NCBI GenBank assembly: GCA_029565685.1
Contig: JAKQNR010000051.1
Coordinates: forward strand, 1-64,000
Direction: 5' to 3'
DNA from: a bacterium
GTDB lineage: Bacteria; Zhuqueibacterota; Zhuqueibacteria; Residuimicrobiales; Residuimicrobiaceae
Length of the DNA: 64,000 bases
Within the stretch, counting starts at the first letter, position 1. Each line of letters starts with the position of its first letter. Below the pieces are notes generated by a model. The model worked only from the letters and a program-made list of their open reading frames with translations, was not told where the DNA came from and ran no database searches. Positions 24,468-32,610 of the stretch are shown piece by piece. Made by a program: the position numbers and the translations under genes.

Positions 24468-27400
24468 ATGAATCAAATGTTAAAGCAGATGGTTGTGCCG
24501 CTGATCCTGTTATTGCTGTGCACGGTGGTCCTGATGGCCGCTGAAAACGGCGAGAACAAGTTCGTTAAAACCTTCGGAATGGCTGCGCCGCATCCGGGGC
24601 GTACGGCTTGGGATATCGTCGTGCTGCCGGATTTGAACGACAACGGCGTCAACGAAGTGCTTGTGGCTTGCGACAACGACAACCCCGCAGTCAACAATGG
24701 AAACGGCTGCGATTATTATGTGCTCGAGCGTCAGGACAACGATTCCCACAAGGTGTTGTGGCACAGTTTTGTCGACAACGTGGTCGAAGAGTACAGCGCC
24801 ACCTATGGCGATACGGACAACGACGGCAACATCGAAATCATCGCCTGCATGCGCCCGGGTGTGGTGGGCGCACCCAGCCTGGTTTTTTGGGAGGTGGACC
24901 GCAGCCTTCCCGGGTATCCCCTGCCGGATATGCCGACGCTCGGCTATGATCTCTCCCTCGGCCAAGGGTGGGCTCGTGCTTTTACCGCCAAAGTGGCGGA
25001 TGTGGACAAGGACGGCAAGAATGAGTTGATGGTCGGCATGCGGCCCTACAGCGCCACCGGCGTCGGCGCTAAAAACGTCGGGCTCATTCTGCAGGAGCAC
25101 GGCGGCGATCTAGCTTTTCCGGATTTCCGCGAAGAGTTCCGGGTTACTGGTTATAACGGCTCCGCTTACGGCCTGCAAACCGGCGATGCGGACAATGACG
25201 GTTTGACCGACATCTATTTCGGCGAATACGATTATTCCGGTCTGTTTGTTGTGGAAAACACTGCGCCGGATTCTTACAAGGTACACCAGCATCTCAATTT
25301 TACTCCCGGCACCGATCAAGTTTCGCGTCACGATATGGGCATCTATGATTTTAACGGCGATGGTTTTACCGAACTGGTTTATGCCACCAATGTTTCGGGT
25401 GAAGTGTTGATTATCACCAATCCGGGTGAAATCGCTTTGATGGATTCCACCTGTGCACACGTCATCGCGCAGCTGCCCTATTCGATCTACGGCATTGCAG
25501 TGGCCGATCAGGACTGGACCGGGTCGGGCAATGACGGCCGGGACATCTATTGCGCGGCGGATTCGGGTTTGTACGATATCGAATACACCGGCGGCGAGGG
25601 CGGCGACGTCACTGATCCGGCCAATTGGGCGGTGCACCAGATCGCCAGCGGCGATTACTTTTTCGCCGTCGGCGCCGGCGATTTCGATCGCGACGGTCGT
25701 CGTGAAATTGTCGTCTGCTCTGCATCCGATGAAAGCCCGGAATTCGTTCAATATTTCGAACATGAACCATTGCCCAACTTTGGCGTAAAGGTTGTGTGGA
25801 ATGATCCTTCACAAAAAGACAATCCAGCAGACGCCATCAAAGGCAATCCACGCGGGTTTACCGCCGGCAGCGATATAGACAAGGACGGCAAGAAGGAGCT
25901 TATCGCCACTCAATATTCCGGCAGACTGGTGATGTACGAAGTGGTCGGCGATAACAGCCTCGAACTGGTCTGGGTGGACTCGACGGCGAAAAAAGTCTGT
26001 GCCGCCGCCTCCGGCGGGTCGAATCCCCGCAGCGTCACCGTGGCGGATGTGGATCGCAACGGCAAACAGGAGATCATCGCTTTCATGGGCTCCACCGCTG
26101 CCCATGCCGACAGCCTGGGCGTCTGGTTTTTCGAATGGAACGGACAGGACAACGGCTTTGGCGCAGTCGGCGGCGGTCCGACGTTTATTCTGCCGCTGAA
26201 TCAGATCAATCCGGCGCTTACCGACGGCAACCGCACGGAGACCATCGCTGCGGCGGACGTGGACAACGACGGCATGGTGGAGATGCTGCTGGCCAATGAC
26301 GGCACGCCCAACACCAACGATGCCTTTGTCATTTTCTCCTGCGTCGACGGCACGCTGGAAAGCGGTTTTCCGGTTTTCAAAACCGAATTCACCAATATCC
26401 GTGGAACCGCTAACGGCTGGGCTGGTTCGCCGGTGGGCGCTACAGCGGCTGATCTGAACGGCGACGGCGCTAAAGAGGCGGTTTTTCTGCCGTGGGATAA
26501 GGGCAAGATCATCCTGGCCCAAGCGGTGAAACCGGATTCCTTTATGTGGAAAATGTTGCCCATGGATAAATACGAAACTTCGACCGACGACGGCGTCTTT
26601 TATGTGTCGGTCGGCGTGTATGATGTGGATGGAGACGGCAAAGATGAATTGATGGGTTCGTTGTACAACACCACCAGCGGCCGCGTGCTGTTGTTGAACG
26701 CACCGGATGGCTCCATCATGGATATCGATCCCATGAACGACAGCCATGTCGCTCGCATCCGCGAAGCCTCCGGCGGTGCGCCGTTCAACAACGCGCTGGG
26801 TGATCTGAACGGCGACGGCAAAGCCGAGCTTTTCTTCACCAACTACGCCCGCGGTCAGGTCAATGCGCTGGCCTACAACGGCGCCGGCGATATCACCAAT
26901 CCGGCGAACTGGATCACCTCGGAAGGGTTCTATGACAACTCGTTTGTCTATAAACCCAAGTTCGAGGATTTCGGCGATTCGACCGTGTTTAAAAAGGCCA
27001 TGACCGAATGGAATGACAACGATATCAGCCAGATTCATGGTTCCTTCGGCATCAAGATCGCCGATGACATTGATCAGGACGGCATCAAAGAGCTGGTCTT
27101 CAGCGCTTTGCAGTCCTGGTGGTCCGGCGCCTGGCTGTTCATCCTCGAGCCGACCACAACCGGCGTCAAGTTGAATCAGTGGCGGGTGATCACGCCGGAT
27201 GAGTATCAGCTGAGCCTGGCGTACCCCAACCCGTTCAACGCCTCCACGACCATCGAATATACCCTGCCTGTGGATAAGCAGATCAAAGTGCAGGTGTACA
27301 ACACCATGGGCCAGGTGGTGCGCACGCTGGTGAACGCGCGAATGCCCGCCGGCACGCACCGGATCGTCTGGGACGGCATGGACAATGCCGGCAGAGCCGT

Positions 27401-27476
27401 TGCTTCCGGCATGTATCTGTACACCCTGGAGTATGGCAATTTCAAACAAGTGCAACGTATGACGTTGATGAAATAA
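24468..27476 (+). CDS. FG-GAP/VCBS-repeat secreted protein with T9SS sorting domain
   Basis: 1002-residue exported protein. The signal peptide ends near LMAA. About 13 FG-GAP/VCBS repeats follow, each centred on a Ca-binding-type DxDxDGxxE motif (DVDKDGKNELMV, DFNGDGFTELVY, DVDGDGKDELMG, DIDQDGIKELVF), a layout that folds into beta-propellers as in integrin alpha chains. Residues from about 910 form the FlgD-like sorting domain (LAYPNPFNASTTIEYTL ... SGMYLYTLEYG ... RMTLMK). No enzymatic domain is visible. The start follows AAAGGAGGAACCG. Likely a calcium-stabilised surface protein secreted by the SprA system. Confidence 0.9.
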   Translation: MNQMLKQMVVPLILLLLCTVVLMAAENGENKFVKTFGMAAPHPGRTAWDIVVLPDLNDNGVNEVLVACDNDNPAVNNGNGCDYYVLERQDNDSHKVLWHSFVDNVVEEYSATYGDTDNDGNIEIIACMRPGVVGAPSLVFWEVDRSLPGYPLPDMPTLGYDLSLGQGWARAFTAKVADVDKDGKNELMVGMRPYSATGVGAKNVGLILQEHGGDLAFPDFREEFRVTGYNGSAYGLQTGDADNDGLTDIYFGEYDYSGLFVVENTAPDSYKVHQHLNFTPGTDQVSRHDMGIYDFNGDGFTELVYATNVSGEVLIITNPGEIALMDSTCAHVIAQLPYSIYGIAVADQDWTGSGNDGRDIYCAADSGLYDIEYTGGEGGDVTDPANWAVHQIASGDYFFAVGAGDFDRDGRREIVVCSASDESPEFVQYFEHEPLPNFGVKVVWNDPSQKDNPADAIKGNPRGFTAGSDIDKDGKKELIATQYSGRLVMYEVVGDNSLELVWVDSTAKKVCAAASGGSNPRSVTVADVDRNGKQEIIAFMGSTAAHADSLGVWFFEWNGQDNGFGAVGGGPTFILPLNQINPALTDGNRTETIAAADVDNDGMVEMLLANDGTPNTNDAFVIFSCVDGTLESGFPVFKTEFTNIRGTANGWAGSPVGATAADLNGDGAKEAVFLPWDKGKIILAQAVKPDSFMWKMLPMDKYETSTDDGVFYVSVGVYDVDGDGKDELMGSLYNTTSGRVLLLNAPDGSIMDIDPMNDSHVARIREASGGAPFNNALGDLNGDGKAELFFTNYARGQVNALAYNGAGDITNPANWITSEGFYDNSFVYKPKFEDFGDSTVFKKAMTEWNDNDISQIHGSFGIKIADDIDQDGIKELVFSALQSWWSGAWLFILEPTTTGVKLNQWRVITPDEYQLSLAYPNPFNASTTIEYTLPVDKQIKVQVYNTMGQVVRTLVNARMPAGTHRIVWDGMDNAGRAVASGMYLYTLEYGNFKQVQRMTLMK

Positions 27477-27486
27477 AGATGGATTC

Positions 27487-27513
27487 GGCGGGGCGGGCGT
27501 TTTCCGCCCCGCC
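27487..27513 (+). terminator. GC-rich hairpin after FG-GAP gene
   Basis: GGCGGGGCGG pairs perfectly with CCGCCCCGCC around a seven-base loop, starting 10 bases after the stop codon. There is no good T-run, so on its own it is a pause or RNA-stabilising hairpin. Confidence 0.5.
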
Positions 27514-27596
27514 TTCGGTATTCTGCATCAAGTGCGCAAGGTGGACCAAGCCCGGCGCACTATTGGCGGAGGGATCAGGCAATAACACTGGACAGG

Positions 27597-27630
27597 CCAG
27601 GCGAGCTTGCCTGGTTTTTCTGTTTTTCTG
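27597..27630 (+). terminator. Rho-independent terminator
   Basis: CCAGGC / GCCTGG stem with a six-base loop followed by TTTTTCTGTTTTT, about 120 bases after the FG-GAP gene. It closes the plus-strand transcription unit before the repeat cluster. Confidence 0.75.
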
Positions 27631-27701
27631 TACAGCCCAGTCCATGGGCTTTTATTTATTTATCGGCCGGCGGTATTTTTGTTGTGACTTCTTGCCTCCA
27701 G

Positions 27702-28275
27702 GTTGTCGTCCTGAGGCGCGAAACAGTGGAATGCAGCGTCTGTTTGCGGACTCTGAGCGCCGAAGGATCTAGCGACGAACAGACTAGACGAAAGTGTGAA
27801 GCCCTGCGCGTCGCTGGATTCCTCGCCCCAATGTTGTCATCCTGAGGCGCAAAACAGTGGAATGCAGCGTCTGTTTGCGGACTCTGAGCGCCGAAGGATC
27901 CAGCGACGAACAGAATAGACGAAAGTGTGAAGCTTGGTGCGACGCTGGATTCCTTGCCCCAATGTTGTCATCCTGAGGCGCGAAACAGTGGAATGCAGCG
28001 TCTGTTCGCAGACTCTGAGCGCCGAAGGATCCAGCGACGAACAGAATATGCGAAAGTGTGAAGCTTGGTGCGACGCTGGATTCTTCGCCCCAATGTTGTC
28101 ATCCTGAGGCGCGAAACAGTGGAATGCAGCGTCTGTTTGCAGACTCTGAGCGCCGAAGGATCTAGCGGCGAGCAGAATATGCGAAAGTGTGAAGCCCTGT
28201 GCGACGCTGGATTCCTCGCCCTTTACAATTGTAGTGGTCTTGTGGGAATATGGGATTGCGGGCTCGGAATGACAA
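27702..28275 (+). repeat. 131-bp tandem array of MITE-like repeats (four units)
   Basis: Four units start with GTTGTCRTCCTGAG at 27702, 27833, 27964 and 28095, exactly 131 bases apart. The last is full length (to 28275), ending in CTCGGAATGACAA, the inverse of the left end; the first three lack this right end and run into the next left end. All share an internal block GTGGAATGCAGCGTCTGTT and an internal inverted pair (GGATCYAGCG ... CGCTGGAT). This is not a CRISPR: the units are contiguous and nearly identical throughout, without spacers. Frames crossing it are not genes. Confidence 0.9.
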
Positions 28276-28321
28276 AAGGGAAAAATTTTAAGCAGGTGGT
28301 TTTTATTGATCTCTAACGCCC

Positions 28322-28621
28322 ATGAAAACCTACTATGTTTACATCATGGCAAGCATTAGCAAAACCCTTTACGTGGGTATGACTAATAACATCGAACGCA
28401 GAGTGTACCAGCATAAACTCAAAGTGAAAAAAGGCTTTACGTCTAGATACAATATTTTTAAGCTGGTTTACTTTCAATCCACCGACGATGTCGGTTATGC
28501 CATTGGTCGTGAAAAGCAGATAAAAGGGTGGACGAGAAGTAAAAAGATAGAGTTGATAGAATCCATGAATCCGCACTGGATTGACTTGAGTGCAGATTGG
28601 TATGCGTGGAACAAAGAATAA
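28322..28621 (+). CDS. Small GIY-YIG endonuclease-domain protein
   Basis: 99-residue single-domain GIY-YIG protein (UPF0213/YhbQ-like size). The motif is seen as YYVYIM...LYVGMTNNIERRVYQHK with the conserved Arg (ERR) and His (QHK), and the active-site Glu in GREKQIKGW. Such stand-alone domains nick DNA in some relatives, but most are uncharacterised. It has no good ribosome binding site and no neighbour it could be operonic with. It stands between two groups of identical MITE-like repeats (ending at 28275 and resuming at 28646), so it may have travelled with them. Confidence 0.85.
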   Translation: MKTYYVYIMASISKTLYVGMTNNIERRVYQHKLKVKKGFTSRYNIFKLVYFQSTDDVGYAIGREKQIKGWTRSKKIELIESMNPHWIDLSADWYAWNKE

Positions 28622-28645
28622 ACAATAGAAAAGAACCATTTCAAT

Positions 28646-28713
28646 GTTGTCATCCTGAGGCGCGAAGCGATGGATCTGTGAGTCTGTATGCAGAATCCGC
28701 CAAGCTACCCGAT
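28646..28713 (+). repeat. Truncated copy of the MITE-like repeat
   Basis: Starts with the same left end (GTTGTCATCCTGAGGCGCGAAGC) but diverges after about 25 bases and is cut off by the next full copy at 28714. Confidence 0.7.
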
Positions 28714-28893
28714 GTTGTCATCCTGAGGCGCAAAACAGTGGAATGCAGCGTCTGTTTACAGACTCAGCGCCGAAGGATCTATCAACGAAGAGAACAAGCA
28801 AACGATCAAGACCCAGTGCGTCGCTAGATTCCTCGCCCTTCGCGACTGGATCGGTCTGGGGGGAATCCGGGGTTGCGGGCTCGGAATGACAAC
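28714..28893 (+). repeat. Full-length 180-bp MITE-like repeat
   Basis: Left end GTTGTCATCCTGAG, right end CTCGGAATGACAAC: 14-bp imperfect terminal inverted repeats. An internal inverted pair is centred on GATCTATC ... GCTAGATT. A CTGTAAT heptamer separates it from the next copy. Confidence 0.85.
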
Positions 28894-28900
28894 CTGTAAT

Positions 28901-29080
28901 GTTGTCATCCTGAGGCGCAAAACAGTGGAATGCAGCGTCTGTTCGCAGACTCTGAGCGCCGAAGGATCTAGCGACGAACAGAACAAGCAAACGATCAAGG
29001 CCCAGTGCGTCGCTAGATTCCTCGCCCTTTGCGACTGCATCGGTCTGGGGGGATCCGGGGTTGCGGGCTCGGAATGACAA
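28901..29080 (+). repeat. Full-length 180-bp MITE-like repeat
   Basis: Same ends and interior as the copy at 28714, with the inner pair AGGATCTAGCGACG / CGTCGCTAGATTCCT fully complementary except one base. It abuts a left-truncated copy. Confidence 0.85.
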
Positions 29081-29085
29081 AAGCG

Positions 29086-29206
29086 AAGGATCTATCGACG
29101 AACAGAACAAACAAACGACCAAGACCCAGTGCGTCGCTAGATTCCTCGCCCTTCGCGACTGCATCGGTCTGGTTGGAATCCGGGGTTTCGGGCTCGGAAT
29201 GACAAC
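29086..29206 (+). repeat. Left-truncated MITE-like repeat
   Basis: Begins inside the element at CGAAGGATCTATCGACG and continues to the normal right end CTCGGAATGACAAC. It is followed by the same CTGTAAT heptamer seen after the copy ending at 28893. Confidence 0.8.
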
Positions 29207-29213
29207 CTGTAAT

Positions 29214-29394
29214 GTTGTCATCCTGAGGCGCGAAACAGTGGAATGCAGCGTCTGTTTGCAGACTCTGAGCGCCGAAGGATCTATCGACGAACAGAACAAG
29301 CAAACGACCAAGGCCCAGTGCGTCGCTAGATTCCTCGCCCTTCGCGACTGGATCGGTCTGGGGGGAATCCGGGGTTTCGGGCTCGGAATGACAA
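29214..29394 (+). repeat. Full-length MITE-like repeat
   Basis: 181-bp copy with both ends. A short fragment of the internal block (AAGGATCCAACGACGAACAG) follows up to about 29440. The rest of the interval to the receptor gene shows nothing else I can identify. Confidence 0.85.
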
Positions 29395-29554
29395 TAGGGA
29401 AGGATCCAACGACGAACAGAAAAAGCGAAAGGGCGCTGCCCTGCGCGGCGGCACACACTACGCACAGCCGCAGAGATATTGACTGACAATTCTGACAATG
29501 ATCAAGTCATCCGACAATAGGCCTCACTTATTTCATTTTCTCATGAGGTTGCTC

Positions 29555-32446
29555 ATGGTTTGCTTCAAGAGGACACTGTTATTTCTCTGCCTACCGGCGC
29601 TTCTCTGGGCCGGTACCACCGGCAAGATCGCCGGCGTGGTCAAGGACGCTGGCAGCAAAGAGCCGCTGCCCGGCGTCAACTTGATCGTGGAGGGCACCAG
29701 CATGGGCGCCGTCACCAGTCTGGACGGCGATTATTTCATTCTCAATGTGCCGCCGGGCCGCTATAACCTGCGCGCCACCATGATGGGCTATACGCCGATG
29801 ATCCAGCGAGAGGTGCTGGTGCAGACCGATCACACGACCACCATTGATTTTAACCTCTCTTCCACGGTTTTAGACATCGGCAACGAAATCACCATAGTCG
29901 CCGAGCGGCCGATGGTGCAAAAGGATGTGACCTCCGGGCGTGCGATCGTCACCACAGAGGAGATCAAAGAGATGCCGGTGGAATCCTTCACCGACGTGCT
30001 CAAGACCAAGGCGGGCATCACCGAAGGCGCCAACGGCGCTTTGCACATCCGCGGCGGCCGCGCCAGTGAGATCGGCTACATGATCGACGGCGTGGCGGTG
30101 TCCAATCCCTTGTGGGGCGGCCTTTCGGTCTCTGTGGAGAACACCGCCATTCAGGAGCTGCAGGTGATCAGCGGCACGTTCAACGCAGAATACGGCCAGG
30201 CTATGTCGGGTCTGGTGAATATCGTCACCAAGGACGGCGGTGAACGATACAGCGGCAACGCCGAGTTCTATCTCGGCGACAAGGTGTCGTCCCATAAAAG
30301 CACTTTTCTCAACATTGAAAAGATCAACCCCGCAAGCCTGATGAACGCGGATCTTTCCCTCTCCGGTCCGATTCCCGGCATTTCTAAAAAATTGACCTTT
30401 TTTACTTCCGGCCGTTGGTTCGACAGCCAGGGATGGCTGTACGGCCGGCGGGAGCACTCGCCCAATGATGTGGTCTATGTCGATTCCACCGCGGTGCTCG
30501 GCCTGGTCAACAGCCCCTATAACACCGAACCGTTCACCGACGCCAATGCGAACGGCCGTTGGGACAGCGGCGAGTCCTTTACCGACGCCAACGGCGATGG
30601 CGTCTGGAACAGCGGCCGGTTGAATTTTATTGAACCCTATTATGACGACAATCGCAACGGCGTCTATGACGAAGGCGAAGCGTTTACCGATTACAATCTG
30701 AACGGCCGGCGCGACAATGGATTCAGCGGCGACAACAGCCTGGCGGCTATGAATCCCTACCGGAAGCTGTCTCTACAGACCAAATTGACCTACAAGTTCA
30801 ACAGCAATATGATCCTCCGCTACGGTCTGCTCTATTCGGATGTGAAAAATCAATCGTATGATCACACCTTCAAGTACAATCCGGATGGCCGTACCACTCA
30901 CTATGGTCGCGCCTTTTCTCACACCCTGGATTGGACCCATTCCCTCTCTGCCGCCACGTTTTATACTCTGAAGGTCAATGCCAATGCCAATGTCGACAAG
31001 GAGTACCTGTACGAGGATTGGCAGGATCCGCGTTATCTGCCGAACATTTTGACCCAGATCCCGGGCCGCGAATTTTACGGCGGCGGCCAGGATAAGAGCT
31101 ACAGCCGCTCCCGGTATCTAACTTACCTCGGCCGCTTCGATCTGACCAATCAATGGAACCGGACCCATCAGTTCAAGCTGGGCGCGGAATGGCGCCAACA
31201 CGATCTCTCCTCCTTGGCCTACACCGTGGACATCCGCGATACCTACGATTGGCTGCCGACCATTCACACGCCGGAGACCAGCACAGGCCATAACCGCTAT
31301 GATCATCGCAAGCCGATCGAGTTCTCCGGTTATCTCCAGGATAAAATCGAACTCAAAGACATGATCGTCAATCTCGGCTTGCGCTATGACTATTTCCATT
31401 CCCATTGGAAAGTGGCGGCGGACAATCGGGACAAGATGCTGATTTCCGCCAGCCGCACCTCGCTCGATGATTTGCAGCTGGTCGAGGCGGAGGCCAAACA
31501 GCAGTGGAGCCCCCGCCTCGGCATCGCCTATCCCATTACCGACCGCGGCAGCATCTATTTTTCTTACGGCCATTTCTTCCAGATTCCGCCCTTTGCCTAT
31601 CTGTACGCCAATCCGGAGTTTGAGGTGATCAGCGGCCGCTTTAACAGCATTCTCGGCAACGCCAATCTCAATCCGCAATCGACGGTGACCTACGAGATCG
31701 GTTTGAAACAACAGGTGGCGGAGGATGTGGGTGTGGAGGCCATCTGTTTCTATAAAGACGTCAATGATCTGCTCGGCTCCGAGTTGTTCGAGCTCTATTC
31801 CCGCGGCGATTATTACGGCCGCTACGCCAACCAGGATTACGGCAATGTTCAGGGCATCACCTTTTCTTTGGAGAAACGGCGCGGCCGAGGCCTGCTTTCC
31901 GCCGCCATGGACTATACGTATCAGATTTCGGAATCCAACGCCTCCTCGCCCACAGCCGCTTTTGAAGACGCACAGAGCGATCCGCCGCGTGAGAGTCAGC
32001 GTTTTGTCGTACCTGTGGACTGGGATCAACGGCACACCCTGAACCTCAGCGTCACCCTGAGCAAGCCGCGCAACTGGTCCCTCAGCCTGCTGGGACATGT
32101 CGGTTCGGGATTGCCGTACACACCGGATCTGCAGGGCATGCGCACCGATTATGAGAACAGCGAGCGCAAACCCATGCAATATTCCTTTGACATCAACGCG
32201 CACAAGGATTTATATATCGGCAAAATCAGGACCTCGCTGTTGCTGAAAATTTACAACCTGTTCGATCGCATGAACGAGGATTATGTCTATTCCGATACCG
32301 GGCGGGCGACTTATTCGCTGATACCCACTTATACGGCGGATCACGGGGGAGAATTTGCCCGCCATTATCTGTCGGATTATTTATCGCGACCAACCTATTA
32401 CAGCTCGCCGCGCGAGGTGCGGGTGGGCGTGGCGTTGGGATTTTAA
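29555..32446 (+). CDS. TonB-dependent outer-membrane receptor (cassette 1)
   Basis: 963-residue receptor. Signal peptide LLFLCLPALLWA; CarboxypepD_reg-like domain at about residues 20-100 (GKIAGVVKDAGSKEPLPGVNLIVEGT); TonB-box-like ITIVAERP; plug domain at about 115-225 (IRGGRASEIGYMIDGVAV, FNAEYGQAMSGLVNIVTK); then a 22-strand-type barrel ending in VRVGVALGF. An insertion at about residues 327-392 carries four EF-hand-like Asp loops (TDANANGRWDSGE, TDANGDGVWNSG, DDNRNGVYDEGE, DYNLNGRRDNG), absent from the paralogue and likely calcium-binding in an outer loop. The ATG at 29555 follows GAGG by six bases and gives a normal signal peptide, so I prefer it over 29498. The transported ligand is unknown. 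Confidence 0.88.
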   Translation: MVCFKRTLLFLCLPALLWAGTTGKIAGVVKDAGSKEPLPGVNLIVEGTSMGAVTSLDGDYFILNVPPGRYNLRATMMGYTPMIQREVLVQTDHTTTIDFNLSSTVLDIGNEITIVAERPMVQKDVTSGRAIVTTEEIKEMPVESFTDVLKTKAGITEGANGALHIRGGRASEIGYMIDGVAVSNPLWGGLSVSVENTAIQELQVISGTFNAEYGQAMSGLVNIVTKDGGERYSGNAEFYLGDKVSSHKSTFLNIEKINPASLMNADLSLSGPIPGISKKLTFFTSGRWFDSQGWLYGRREHSPNDVVYVDSTAVLGLVNSPYNTEPFTDANANGRWDSGESFTDANGDGVWNSGRLNFIEPYYDDNRNGVYDEGEAFTDYNLNGRRDNGFSGDNSLAAMNPYRKLSLQTKLTYKFNSNMILRYGLLYSDVKNQSYDHTFKYNPDGRTTHYGRAFSHTLDWTHSLSAATFYTLKVNANANVDKEYLYEDWQDPRYLPNILTQIPGREFYGGGQDKSYSRSRYLTYLGRFDLTNQWNRTHQFKLGAEWRQHDLSSLAYTVDIRDTYDWLPTIHTPETSTGHNRYDHRKPIEFSGYLQDKIELKDMIVNLGLRYDYFHSHWKVAADNRDKMLISASRTSLDDLQLVEAEAKQQWSPRLGIAYPITDRGSIYFSYGHFFQIPPFAYLYANPEFEVISGRFNSILGNANLNPQSTVTYEIGLKQQVAEDVGVEAICFYKDVNDLLGSELFELYSRGDYYGRYANQDYGNVQGITFSLEKRRGRGLLSAAMDYTYQISESNASSPTAAFEDAQSDPPRESQRFVVPVDWDQRHTLNLSVTLSKPRNWSLSLLGHVGSGLPYTPDLQGMRTDYENSERKPMQYSFDINAHKDLYIGKIRTSLLLKIYNLFDRMNEDYVYSDTGRATYSLIPTYTADHGGEFARHYLSDYLSRPTYYSSPREVRVGVALGF

Positions 32447-32610
32447 CTATGCATCCCGCCAAGATTTCGTTTTGCGAACCGATCGATGGAGCTGTTTTTT
32501 GGGATTGACAGAGATAGCGTTGGCAAGGATAAAGAAGACTTAAAACATCTCAATAAAAACGAATCAAACGAAGAACCGTCCAGACGGGATCTAACATAAA
32601 AGGTATCAGA

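Noticed and set aside
27702..28275. CRISPR-like regular spacing (131 bp)
   Set aside because: The units are contiguous and nearly identical along their whole length, with no short-repeat/unique-spacer pattern and no cas genes nearby.
28718..29458. A 246-codon minus-strand frame, and several plus-strand frames, with internally repeated protein sequence
   Set aside because: They are translations of the 180-bp MITE-like repeats; periodicity follows the DNA repeat, there is no ribosome site, and all frames are open only because the repeats happen to lack stops.
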